NCBI RefSeq assembly: GCF_002259795.1
Contig: NZ_MWXA01000005.1
Location: 124,001-188,000, forward strand
Source of the DNA: Bifidobacterium aquikefiri
GTDB taxonomy: Bacteria > Actinomycetota > Actinomycetes > Actinomycetales > Bifidobacteriaceae
Length of the DNA: 64,000 bases
Direction of reading: 5' to 3'
Part shown: positions 54,593 through 62,858 of the stretch, one piece after another
Position numbering within the stretch: the stretch's first letter is position 1
How the letters are laid out: each line of letters starts with the position of its first letter
Program-made: the position numbers and the translations under genes
Notes under the pieces: model-generated
What the model was told of the DNA's origin: nothing
The model's database searches: none
The model's input: the letters and a program-made list of their open reading frames with translations, nothing else

Positions 54593-56488
54593 ATGGATAA
54601 TCGCTCACGCATGCAACGAGTCCTTGCCCTCTTGCCGGTTCTTCTGCCGCAGGCTATGTTGGGGTCCATCATGCTCATGCAACGACAATGGGTTGCTGCT
54701 CTTGTCAGTTTCACCGGGATAGTCTCTTACATCTGGATGAATCTGTCACAGCATGTTACCCATGAACGTTTCGGTGAATCTTCCGGACACGGGCAGCGGA
54801 ATGGCTGTGCGATAACGGACTCATCGATAATTGGAAACAATGCTCGCATCACAGCCGAAACGGATGTACTTGATGCGCCACATCCTCCATGCTGCAACTT
54901 AATGGACATTATGTGGTCACAGAACGATTCCCACCAGTCTTCACTTGCAATGACTCACCCTAAGTCCAGAGAAACCAAGCTGCTGTGGCAGACGATCGTT
55001 CATTCTTGGCTCAAAGATGATGGTAGAGATACGTGCGCCCATACAACACGTGTGCCGCTGGGAACGATTGGCGAAAACCAACTATTCCATGTCGATCTCG
55101 TATCTCAGGGTCCGCATGCCCTGATGGCTGGGACCACAGGTTCCGGAAAATCTGCCATGTTGCAAAGTTGGTGCCTTGCCCTGGCAATGCGCTCACCACC
55201 GGACCAACTCAATCTTGTGCTCTTGGATTTCAAGGGTGGTGCCGGACTTGACGTATTGCAGGGGCTGCCTCATACGGTCGGATGCGTCAGCGATCTGCAA
55301 CTGCAGCACGCTCAGCGGGCACTGCTCGGCTTGGAACGAGAACTTCGTAACCGCGAATTGTTGGTCTCGCAATATGGGGTGGCTGATGTCATGGACATTG
55401 ATGTTCCGCCGCCGCGCCTGATAATCGTGATTGACGAGGCAAACGCACTATGCCAGCAGATACCCGAGGCCATGAAGCGATTGTCGCGTGTTGCATCGCT
55501 CGGTAGATCTCTGGGGATGAATCTCATCATGTGCACCCAGAACCCAGCAAGCCAGCTGAGCACAGAAATAAAGGCGAATATGGCACTTCGGATATGTCTG
55601 CGCGTTCAGGATCCCTCGCAGGCTCTTGAGATGATCGGCAGGCCAACCGCGGCTCACATCAGCCCGACCACGCCCGGAATGGGCCTATTCAACGATGGTG
55701 CATCCATTACGCTGTTTCGAAGTGCATATACCAAGGATTGCAACCACCTGATCACCAATGTCAGGTATGCTGCCTCGTTCCTCAACCATGCCACCCAGAA
55801 AGCGCTATTCACCAGCCCCCTGCCACCGATGTGCAATACACAGAAACAGGCCGAAGCCGCCGGCAATGACGCAGACACACGTACGTCTGAATCGCAAAAT
55901 TCTGAAGAACATTCAACGAATGCAAGATCGGCGAGTTCCAAACCGTATACGGCAGTGATCGGATTGGAAGATGACGGTGTAAGGTATCGAATCTGCTCGT
56001 TGCGCTTATCGGGCAACGTTGCAATCATCGGTTCACCAGGCAGAGGCAAGACCACGATATTGCGAAACATCCAGCATGCTCTGGCGCAAAAGCCAACCGT
56101 CAACTGCACCTTCATCACTGCGGATTGTGCAACCCTGCCCTCAGTGACTCCTGGATCGAAGCAGGTCTGGCTCGTCGATGATGCCGATGAACTCTGCAAC
56201 CCGAGTACCATGCTTCCTCTTAACGAAGAGTTCAACCAGGCAATTCGCAATCCAGATCTATACGTGATATTTGCAGTGGACTCCCCCAATCATTTTCGTC
56301 TGCATGAGTATTGTCCAACACGCATCATTTTCCCTTCCGGAGAGATGAGTCTAGATATTTTGTCGGGAATCTCGCCAACTACTGTAAAAAGCTTCGCGCC
56401 AGATGACTTGACACGAGTCGGTCGAGCCGTTGTGATCGCACCAGGAATTGAACACACGATACAATGTTCAACTGCCTATAAATACTAA
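54593..56488 (+). CDS. FtsK/SpoIIIE-family double-ATPase membrane protein
   Basis: The roughly 631-residue protein has two hydrophobic N-terminal segments, then an FtsK/SpoIIIE ATPase (GTTGSGKSAMLQSW Walker A near residue 180; LIIVIDEANAL Walker B; LIMCTQNPASQLS sensor). A second P-loop module follows (GSPGRGKTTILRN near residue 480; VWLVDDADEL). Two ATPases in one chain recalls EccC/EssC of type VII secretion, yet no WXG100, EccB or EccD genes are in the window. A DNA or protein motor is likely; which, I cannot say. GTG 54587 is an alternative start. Confidence 0.8.
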   Translation: MDNRSRMQRVLALLPVLLPQAMLGSIMLMQRQWVAALVSFTGIVSYIWMNLSQHVTHERFGESSGHGQRNGCAITDSSIIGNNARITAETDVLDAPHPPCCNLMDIMWSQNDSHQSSLAMTHPKSRETKLLWQTIVHSWLKDDGRDTCAHTTRVPLGTIGENQLFHVDLVSQGPHALMAGTTGSGKSAMLQSWCLALAMRSPPDQLNLVLLDFKGGAGLDVLQGLPHTVGCVSDLQLQHAQRALLGLERELRNRELLVSQYGVADVMDIDVPPPRLIIVIDEANALCQQIPEAMKRLSRVASLGRSLGMNLIMCTQNPASQLSTEIKANMALRICLRVQDPSQALEMIGRPTAAHISPTTPGMGLFNDGASITLFRSAYTKDCNHLITNVRYAASFLNHATQKALFTSPLPPMCNTQKQAEAAGNDADTRTSESQNSEEHSTNARSASSKPYTAVIGLEDDGVRYRICSLRLSGNVAIIGSPGRGKTTILRNIQHALAQKPTVNCTFITADCATLPSVTPGSKQVWLVDDADELCNPSTMLPLNEEFNQAIRNPDLYVIFAVDSPNHFRLHEYCPTRIIFPSGEMSLDILSGISPTTVKSFAPDDLTRVGRAVVIAPGIEHTIQCSTAYKY

Positions 56489-56570
56489 AAAATCTTGAAA
56501 AGTTTCCGTTTTCGTGCTTACCTAGTTACAGGCTCGGATAAACCGGGCAACAGACTTGAAAGAGGCGACA

Positions 56571-56849
56571 ATGAGTAGTGCTTTCGACTGGCGAGCCAAA
56601 GCCGCGTGCAGAGACAAGGACCCGGAACTATTCTTCCCCGTTGGCAACACGGGGGCTGCGTACCAGCAGATCGAAGAGGCCAAGAGTGTCTGCAGAACAT
56701 GCAAGGTCATTGATGCATGTCTGAGATGTGCGCTGGACACCAATCAGGATTATGGCGTTTGGGGCGGCTTGAGTGAAGACGAGCGCAGAGCACTCAAGCG
56801 CAGAGCCATGAGGGCAAGACGTTCTCAGGCTATTCAAATGCAGGCGTGA
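56571..56849 (+). CDS. whiB1: WhiB-family iron-sulfur regulator (WhiB1-like)
   Basis: The 92-residue protein has the four cluster cysteines (AACRDKDPELFFPVGN, then SVCRTCKVIDACLRCA) and YGVWGGLSEDERRALKRRAMR. WhiB1 in mycobacteria is essential and nitric-oxide responsive; the same is possible here. AAGAGG precedes ATG 56571. It converges on pdtaS exactly as whiB1 (Rv3219) does on pdtaS (Rv3220c). Confidence 0.92.
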   Translation: MSSAFDWRAKAACRDKDPELFFPVGNTGAAYQQIEEAKSVCRTCKVIDACLRCALDTNQDYGVWGGLSEDERRALKRRAMRARRSQAIQMQA

Positions 56850-56962
56850 CGCGCATAAGATTCTCTTCAATCGTTCGTGAATTACAACCACGGACAATTG
56901 AAGAATGGAATCCGCTTTTGTGAAGATTGTAACTATGAGCGATGGCGCAATGGAGTGGTATA

Positions 56963-57002
56963 AAAAGGTCTTGTTGAATGGAAACATTCAACAAGACCTT
57001 TT
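56963..57002. terminator. Bidirectional intrinsic terminator, whiB1 / pdtaS
   Basis: A perfect 18-bp stem (AAAAGGTCTTGTTGAATG and its complement) encloses GAAA between the convergent genes. Terminal A/T runs serve both directions. Confidence 0.92.
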
Positions 57003-57026
57003 CTGTGCATGGCTTTCAATGCAGCA

Positions 57027-58529
57027 CTAATCCCTATCGTTCTGCGTCTCCTGAGCAGCTCTGAGCTTCATGGACAGTGACACGCGTGTGCCGCCATCCC
57101 GACGGGGACCCCATTTCACCGATCCGCCAAAATCATTGGTCACGAAGGTATTGATTATCTGAGTTCCCAAGCCTGAGCCAGTTGATTTTGCCATGCCCTC
57201 CTTTGACTCGCTGCGATATCCATTACCATCGTCTTCTACAACAACGTTGAGAGCGTTGCCACCTCTACCCACTGAAATAGTAATGTGCCCCTCTTTGCGG
57301 CCTTCAAAACCATGTTCTACGGCATTATTGATGAGTTCTGTAAGCACCAGGGATAGCGGAGTCGCGTCCTGAGCTGGCATCATACCGAATTTTCCGAGGA
57401 AGGATATTGAAATCTTCTGATCCTCAGATGTGGCCAGATCCACACTCAGCTTGAGTAGATTTGAAATGACCTTATCAAAGTCAACGATTTCATCGGCCGT
57501 CTGGCTCAATCCCTCATGGACAACAGCTATGGTCTGCACGCGACGCTGCGCTTCTTCCAACTCCTTCTTCACCTCGGGAAGCTTTGTTCGGCGAGCCTGG
57601 AGGCGCAATAGTGCTGAAACTGCCTGAAGATTGTTTTTCACTCGATGATGAATCTCGGAGATTGTTGCATCCTTCGTTTGCAATTCCTGCTCACGGCGAC
57701 GCAGTTCAGTGACATCTCGGCATAGAATCACGGCGCCAGAACGCCCGTTCTCATCAAGTAACGGCAAGGAGCGAATGGATACTGCCGAACGGTTGGCTGC
57801 AAGCTCGGAATCGATGGCAGCCTTCCCACTCAGGACCAGCGGTAAGCTCTCAGGAACAGGATCGTTTTTGTGAAGCAGTGAGGTTCCGATTTCACTGAGG
57901 TATCGACCTTGCATGGTCTTTACCGAACCCAGCCTTCTAAAGCAGCTCGTGGCGTTGGGCGATGCATAGCGGACGATTCCTTCCGCAGTAATAATGATGA
58001 ATCCATCTGCGACACGGGCAATATGCCGTTGATTGATCACGGCATCTACATAAGGGAATTCTCCACGTGGAATCATGTTGAAAAGCATCTTTCCCGATTC
58101 GATGCTTTCGTTCTCATAACGGCCGTTTGATTCACGCGTTGCCAGGTTTGTTTCCCTGACAACCAGACCCAGGGTTTTGCCGTTATGCTTCACCTGCGCA
58201 TAGACATCGCAAACCGTGGAACGTCCTATGGTTCGCACTCGCTTTGAACGCAGTGGCGCATCGAGCTTCATCGCCACATCAAGCTCGCTGGTGAGGTTAT
58301 CAGGAATCTGATTGCCGACTACATCCTCCGATCTGAGAGACATTACAGTCGATGGTCTGCATTGTTCGGCAACGACGTAATGCCCATCCCCTGTTTGGAG
58401 CAGCAAGAGTAGATCTGCGAATGTAAGATCAGATATCACTTGCCAGTCCGCAACAAGATGATGAAGCCATTCTCTATCGTCGTCGGCAAAGTCAGGACGG
58501 GTCGCAAGGATGTGGGTAAAATCAGCCAT
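57027..58529 (-). CDS. pdtaS: Sensor histidine kinase PdtaS
   Basis: PdtaS is a cytosolic kinase whose partner is PdtaR (25420-26034). The 500-residue protein has a GAF-like N-terminal domain, a PAS domain (residues about 170-270; FIIITAEGIVRYASPN) and a HisKA_2 domain with the H-box IHHRVKNNLQAVSALLRLQAR. A HATPase module has ELINNAVEHGFEGRKEG and GSGLGTQIINTFV. No transmembrane segment is present. GGAGG is only two bases before ATG 58529; ATG 58541 is possible. Divergent from hemolysin III. Confidence 0.95.
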   Translation of the reverse strand: MADFTHILATRPDFADDDREWLHHLVADWQVISDLTFADLLLLLQTGDGHYVVAEQCRPSTVMSLRSEDVVGNQIPDNLTSELDVAMKLDAPLRSKRVRTIGRSTVCDVYAQVKHNGKTLGLVVRETNLATRESNGRYENESIESGKMLFNMIPRGEFPYVDAVINQRHIARVADGFIIITAEGIVRYASPNATSCFRRLGSVKTMQGRYLSEIGTSLLHKNDPVPESLPLVLSGKAAIDSELAANRSAVSIRSLPLLDENGRSGAVILCRDVTELRRREQELQTKDATISEIHHRVKNNLQAVSALLRLQARRTKLPEVKKELEEAQRRVQTIAVVHEGLSQTADEIVDFDKVISNLLKLSVDLATSEDQKISISFLGKFGMMPAQDATPLSLVLTELINNAVEHGFEGRKEGHITISVGRGGNALNVVVEDDGNGYRSESKEGMAKSTGSGLGTQIINTFVTNDFGGSVKWGPRRDGGTRVSLSMKLRAAQETQNDRD

Positions 58530-58607
58530 GACCTCCATCATAATGATGATTGCTAACTTCGCGCTTCTTGGAAACGCGGACAGTGAAGCCGATTCCCATT
58601 CTGCGCT

Positions 58608-58642
58608 AACTTACGGTATCGTAGGTTACGCTATCGTAAGTT
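58608..58642. promoter_or_regulatory. Two tandem TACG-N4-CGTA dyads upstream of hemolysin III
   Basis: Each dyad is TACG-N4-CGTA: 58612-58623 and 58627-58638, centres 15 bases apart, and the whole 35-base element is an imperfect palindrome (AACTTACG...CGTAAGTT). It ends three bases before the ribosome binding site of the hemolysin III gene and is about 80 bases from pdtaS. This is typical of a TetR-family operator. Confidence 0.6.
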
Positions 58643-58655
58643 CTGGAGGTAAATC

Positions 58656-59366
58656 ATGGCAACGCAATCTCATATCGAGCCATCTCACGTGGAAAAGACT
58701 CGTAAGCCCCGATTGGATGTGCATGGCCGGGAAAAACCCCTATTGCGCGGATGGATTCATGCAGGGGCAACACCTTTGGCATTGGCAGCAGGCATTGTCC
58801 TCATATGCCTCAGTCCGACGGCACCATTGAAATGGGCATGTGCCATCTTCATGACTTGCTCATTGATTCTCTTTGCTAATTCCGCTCTATATCACTTGGG
58901 TAATTGGTCACCGAAGGTAACCGTATTGCTGCGTCGACTCGATCATGTCAATATATTCCTCTTGATTGCCGGTACCTATACGCCTTCATCGTTTGCGCTC
59001 ACACCATTTTGGAGAAATATCATTCTCGCTGGCATGTGGATCAGCACCGCCATTGCCATCATCATTCATGTCATTTGGATCAATGCGCCCCGATGGCTAT
59101 ACACTGCGGTATATATCATCTTTGGCGTGTCTGGCGTTGCATTCCTCGGTCTTTTCTGGAATTCACCAGTGGCAGGACCTTCAGTTGTCTGGCTCATCAT
59201 TTCAGGAGGGATTTGCTACATCCTAGGTGCCATCGTGTACGCCATGAGATGGCCGGATCCTTGGCCAAAGGTTTTCGGCTTCCATGAAATATTCCATTGC
59301 GGAACAATTGCGGGTTACGCATGCCACATGGTTGCCATTTATCTTGTAATTTGCCGTCTGATGTGA
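58656..59366 (+). CDS. Hemolysin III family (TrhA) membrane protein
   Basis: The 236-residue protein has seven hydrophobic segments and the family residues NSALYHLGNW, RRLDHVNIFLLIAGTYTPSS, and FHEIFHCGTIAGYACHMVAI. The conserved His and Asp come from the PAQR/hemolysin III superfamily metal site. Related to adiponectin receptors; in Bacillus a TrhA member adjusts membrane fluidity. GGAGGT precedes ATG 58656. An operator-like dyad pair lies just upstream. Confidence 0.93.
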   Translation: MATQSHIEPSHVEKTRKPRLDVHGREKPLLRGWIHAGATPLALAAGIVLICLSPTAPLKWACAIFMTCSLILFANSALYHLGNWSPKVTVLLRRLDHVNIFLLIAGTYTPSSFALTPFWRNIILAGMWISTAIAIIIHVIWINAPRWLYTAVYIIFGVSGVAFLGLFWNSPVAGPSVVWLIISGGICYILGAIVYAMRWPDPWPKVFGFHEIFHCGTIAGYACHMVAIYLVICRLM

Positions 59367-59375
59367 CGGTTCATC

Positions 59376-59478
59376 GAGTTTTGTTGCTTTTTCTCAGTAG
59401 AAACACGAAAAAACTCATAATTCACAGTGAAATCATGCGCTTAATGAACTCTGATACTCAAAAAAGGCAACAAAACTC
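59376..59478. repeat. Inverted-repeat-bounded segment between hemolysin III and greA
   Basis: GAGTTTTGTTGC (59376-59387) and its exact reverse complement (59467-59478) bound 79 AT-rich bases, with T-rich or A-rich continuation inside. It lies between convergent genes, so a pair of terminators or a small relic element are both possible. Confidence 0.45.
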
Positions 59479-59495
59479 AATCTCTCAGAAACACG

Positions 59496-59975
59496 TTACT
59501 TCAACGGCTTGGAGTCGATGATATTGACCCTGATATCGCGCCCGTTGGGCGCCTTATAGGTCACTTCATCACCCTGCTTCGCGTCCATGATCGCTGCACC
59601 AATCGGTGACTCAGGACTGATGACGTCATAATCCGTCGCAACTGCAATGTCTCGGGAACCAAGGACATAGGTTACCTTGTTGCCCGCGAGATCAAGCGTA
59701 ACGATAGAACCATTGCCCACGAGACCTGCCTTGGGCGCCTTGAGGATCTTGGTATTACGCAGCTTCACGATAAGCTCGTTAATACGCCCCTCATTTTTAC
59801 CTTGCTCCTCGCGAGCCGCCTGATAGCCACCGTTCTCGCTTAAATCTCCCTCGGCACGGGCTGTTGCAATACGCTCCGTGATCTCTTCACGGTATTCGCC
59901 CTGCCGATGCTCAAGCTCTTCCTTGAGCTTGTCATACGCCTCTTGTGTCAGCAAGATGGTCTTTTCCTCTGCCAT
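59496..59975 (-). CDS. greA: Transcription elongation factor GreA
   Basis: GreA stimulates RNA cleavage by backtracked RNA polymerase. The 159-residue protein has the N-terminal coiled coil with the catalytic acidic tip (ARAEGDLSENGGYQAAREEQG) and the C-terminal FKBP-like domain (VTLDLAGNKVTYVLGSRD, ISPESPIGAAIMDAKQGDEV). Length and motifs are normal. Confidence 0.97.
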   Translation of the reverse strand: MAEEKTILLTQEAYDKLKEELEHRQGEYREEITERIATARAEGDLSENGGYQAAREEQGKNEGRINELIVKLRNTKILKAPKAGLVGNGSIVTLDLAGNKVTYVLGSRDIAVATDYDVISPESPIGAAIMDAKQGDEVTYKAPNGRDIRVNIIDSKPLK

Positions 59976-60105
59976 GATTCCTCCTTAATTGTGTATTGAG
60001 CAGTAAGTGTATTACGGTTTTCGACAGAATGTATCAAAAATGCGTGAAATATTGGTCTGCATGATCATCACAGATGCATGCACACTGAACCCCCATAACA
60101 AAAAA

Positions 60106-60127
60106 GACGCCGACGACAGCCGACGTC
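60106..60127 (-). terminator. Rho-independent terminator after the FKBP gene
   Basis: On the minus strand GACGTCGGC-TGTC-GTCGGCGTC (nine pairs, two wobble) is followed by TTTTTT, 16 bases after the FKBP stop. Confidence 0.85.
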
Positions 60128-60142
60128 CCCCTGTTCCAGTGC

Positions 60143-60550
60143 TCAGCGTGTTGAAATAATGTCAACGACGAATACCAATGTATCCGTTCCGCCGATTCCA
60201 GCCTGTGGCACGCCCTGAGTTCCGTATCCATACTCAGGCGGGATGCTTATCAAAAGACGAGAACCAACATTGTGACCAAGAACCGTTTGATCCCACCCCT
60301 TGATAACGCGTCCAACGCCAATGGGGAAGCTGGCAGGCTGATGACGGTCGAAACTTGAATCAAACGGCTTTTCGGAGCCCCACGTGACACCATGATAGTT
60401 CACGGTTACGGTGTCGCCTTTGCGAACTACCGGACCAGTGCCTTCAACCAGCTCAACGGATTTCAGACCGCTGGGAGCATCGCCATCAAACTCGATGGTT
60501 GGTCGTTGACCAAAGTCTTCAACAACCTTGGGCATATTCGCGTCTGACAT
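60143..60550 (-). CDS. FKBP-type peptidyl-prolyl cis-trans isomerase
   Basis: The 135-residue protein has the FKBP core: KGDTVTVNYHGVTWGSEKPFDSSFDR, FPIGVGRVIKGWDQTVLGHNVGSRLLISIPPEYGYG, and GIGGTDTLVFVVDII. The active-site aromatics and Asp are kept. No signal peptide is visible, so it is cytoplasmic and folds proline-containing proteins. AAGGAG five bases before ATG 60550 fixes the start. Confidence 0.93.
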   Translation of the reverse strand: MSDANMPKVVEDFGQRPTIEFDGDAPSGLKSVELVEGTGPVVRKGDTVTVNYHGVTWGSEKPFDSSFDRHQPASFPIGVGRVIKGWDQTVLGHNVGSRLLISIPPEYGYGTQGVPQAGIGGTDTLVFVVDIISTR

Positions 60551-60678
60551 AAGTTCTCCTTGCCTTAAAATACAAAGCTCTACGGTATTACCTTTTAGCG
60601 AATACCACAAGTTCCATCAGTGTTGAGCAATCAACGTATCGTAATCCAAGATGCACGAGAAAGTGTGGCACTGCCAAC

Positions 60679-61257
60679 TCAAGCGTGCGCAATGTAGGTG
60701 AACATCATAACCATATAAAATACCCCAAGTGCTGCAAGAATCAGCGTTATGACGCCAGTCACGATGACCAGAGCAAGGCGCTCAGAGAATCGTGGAGCGA
60801 CGATCTTGGCAACGAACCAGGCTATGAAACCAAGCACAGCGCAGTTGAATCCGACGGCAAGGCGCTGCGAAATGGATAGGGGCTCTGCATCAATACCAGC
60901 AAGCAAGGAATTAAAGATTGCAGGTATGACGAAATAACCCCATGCTGCATACGCTATGAATCCACCGAGTCCAAAAATCACTGGTGCCAAACGAGCACGC
61001 AGCGACTTTCTGATTTGCACGGAAACATAATCAATCGCCCAGAACAGCGCGAATCCGACCGTATAGCAGAAGAACACAGCCAACATACTCGCAATGCAGC
61101 TCCAAGGCACAAGCGCAATTCCAGTGTTGCTCGCCATAGCAAGGATGAACGGCGCGCAGACGATTTCCCCAATGCACAGCACCGCAGCAGCACAGATTAC
61201 CTGTGCCAATATTTCTGGAACCTTGCGAGCTTTTTCTCTGTCTAGTGACTTGGACAC
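60679..61257 (-). CDS. Membrane protein with five or six transmembrane helices, unknown
   Basis: The 192-residue protein is nearly all hydrophobic helices joined by short loops (VICAAAVLCIGEIVCAPFIL, IASMLAVFFCYTVGFALFW, IFGLGGFIAYAAWGYFVIPA), after a basic N-terminus SKSLDREKARK. No motif identifies it; it could be a transporter-like or division-associated protein. It lies alone between the FKBP gene and tRNA-Leu(UAA). Confidence 0.65.
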   Translation of the reverse strand: MSKSLDREKARKVPEILAQVICAAAVLCIGEIVCAPFILAMASNTGIALVPWSCIASMLAVFFCYTVGFALFWAIDYVSVQIRKSLRARLAPVIFGLGGFIAYAAWGYFVIPAIFNSLLAGIDAEPLSISQRLAVGFNCAVLGFIAWFVAKIVAPRFSERLALVIVTGVITLILAALGVFYMVMMFTYIAHA

Positions 61258-61331
61258 ATGAACCTCATCTCAAAAGTGACGCTTTGCATTGAAGCTTAGC
61301 ATCTGCAATCGCTTTTAAAATCAATGATGAG

Positions 61332-61412
61332 TGCCCCAGGTGGGAATCGAACCCACATGTCTCGCAACGTCGGATTTTAAGTCCGATGCGTATACCATTT
61401 CGCCACTGGGGC
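61332..61412 (-). tRNA. tRNA-Leu(UAA)
   Basis: The 81-base gene folds with acceptor arms GCCCCAG / CTGGGGC and discriminator A. The anticodon stem TCGGA/TCCGA encloses the loop CTTAAAA (anticodon TAA). A longer variable region (about 11 bases) is typical of leucine tRNAs, and the T-loop is TTCGATT. CCA is not encoded. Confidence 0.94.
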
Positions 61413-61494
61413 ATGTCCGTTTATCCGAATAGGGCGCAGACAAGCCAACTTGCTAGCGTACAGGCAACGGACAATACGTCACAATACCATGAAA

Positions 61495-62505
61495 TCAGAT
61501 GAGACCCGCAAGCATCTTTCGACCACGATCGAGAACAATACCATCCAGAAGACCATGCTCACTGGCCAGAAACGAATCGATATGTCTCCCTCGAGTTGCA
61601 GCCGCCGATGCAACCCTGGTAAGCACACGAGTCCAGATCAAGGCTCCACCACCAACAACATCGATTCGCCCTGGATGTATCGCCCCCACCCTGCCACGTT
61701 CTTCTCGACTCATGCGAAGGATACGATCATCTGCCTCGAAGGCATCATCGAAGTTGATTCTTGCACCATCAACTGCATGGCGATCATAGCTTTGACAGCC
61801 CATGGCGATTGCGCTCATGGTTGTGACCGTGCCGGAGACACCGATGATGGTTGAGACATCCTGCGCTGGAATATGGGTGAATGCCTCATCGATATGTGCA
61901 TCGATGTCTGCGGTTGCCTCTTCGATTTGTTCTTCGGTTGGAGGGTCAGCGAGAAGATGCCGTTCGCTCATGCGCACCGAACCGATATTCATTGAGAAAC
62001 CTGAGCGAACATTGTGGGCAGGAACGGCATTGCCGTCACCCCCCACGACAAGCTCGGTCGAGCCACCACCCAAATCAACCACCATATATGGTGGTTGGGG
62101 CCGCGTCTGATCCTGCGTCGAATGCAAGGTTGCCGTAGCTCCCAGGAAACTCAACGCAGCCTCTTCAGATCCTGGAATCACCTCTGGTCTAACACCCAGA
62201 ATTGATTCGACTTCATCTTCAAAATCATTGCGATTTGCGGCATCGCGAGTTGCCGAAGTAGCCACGAAACGCAGATCATCAACGTGATGCCTACTCAATA
62301 CATCTGCAAATTCCTTGACTGCTGCATATGCACGCTGCAGAGCATCATCGGCGAATCTGCGGTTTTTATCGACACCTTGGCCGAGTCTGATGATTCGCAG
62401 GATCCGCGGCGTTACCACATGCAGTCCATGCTCATCGACCTCAGCAATCATCAGTCGTATCGAATTGGTACCGCAGTCAACTCCGGCTATGGTCACTGAA
62501 TCCAT
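61495..62505 (-). CDS. ppx: Ppx/GppA-family exopolyphosphatase
   Basis: The 336-residue protein begins VTIAGVDCGTNSIRLMI (phosphate 1 loop of the actin-like ATPase fold). FVATSATRDAANRND, the phosphate 2 loop PYMVVDLGGGSTELVVGG, and VIGVSGTVTTMSAI follow. It splits polyphosphate or (p)ppGpp-type phosphates; which is not decidable, and it lacks a C-terminal HD extension. ATG 62505 has GGAGG eight bases before. Confidence 0.92.
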   Translation of the reverse strand: MDSVTIAGVDCGTNSIRLMIAEVDEHGLHVVTPRILRIIRLGQGVDKNRRFADDALQRAYAAVKEFADVLSRHHVDDLRFVATSATRDAANRNDFEDEVESILGVRPEVIPGSEEAALSFLGATATLHSTQDQTRPQPPYMVVDLGGGSTELVVGGDGNAVPAHNVRSGFSMNIGSVRMSERHLLADPPTEEQIEEATADIDAHIDEAFTHIPAQDVSTIIGVSGTVTTMSAIAMGCQSYDRHAVDGARINFDDAFEADDRILRMSREERGRVGAIHPGRIDVVGGGALIWTRVLTRVASAAATRGRHIDSFLASEHGLLDGIVLDRGRKMLAGLI

Positions 62506-62858
62506 CAGTTTCTCCTCCAACAATGCTGTTCATGCATGAACCAAGTCTAATATTGTTCAGCATCCTTCAGCATAGTCATATTCATCCTCAATGTGGCGAC
62601 ACTGGATTGTGACGACACTGCGTTATGGTCACAACGCGTTATGGCCACACATCAGTGTTGCATTTACCATGAATGTGTTATCTATTCCATCATGAAGACA
62701 GAACACCCCAGTAGGCCTGTGAATCTTGCAATATGCATGTTTTCATGAACCTTCTTGGCATATAGCCGAATATAATGAAATGGTTCAGGAATTCGGGGAA
62801 TTACGGTTGCATTGCAGTCCTATTTCCCATTCTGGCAGCACATCAAAGGGGAAGATTC
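62506..62858. promoter_or_regulatory. Divergent regulatory gap between ppx and xylB with tandem repeats
   Basis: The 353-base gap holds no gene. Two 14-base copies of GCGTTATGG[TC]CACA at 62620-62633 and 62636-62649 (13/14 identical, 16 bases apart) are preceded by a similar GCGACACTG / ACGACACTG pair. A -10 box TATAAT at 62771-62776 could start xylB; no clear -35. CATCAAAGGGGAAG before ATG 62859 includes the ribosome binding site. Confidence 0.5.

Noticed and set aside
54593-56488. Type VII secretion locus
   Set aside because: Only the ATPase-like gene is present; no WXG100, EccB, EccD or mycosin genes are in the window.
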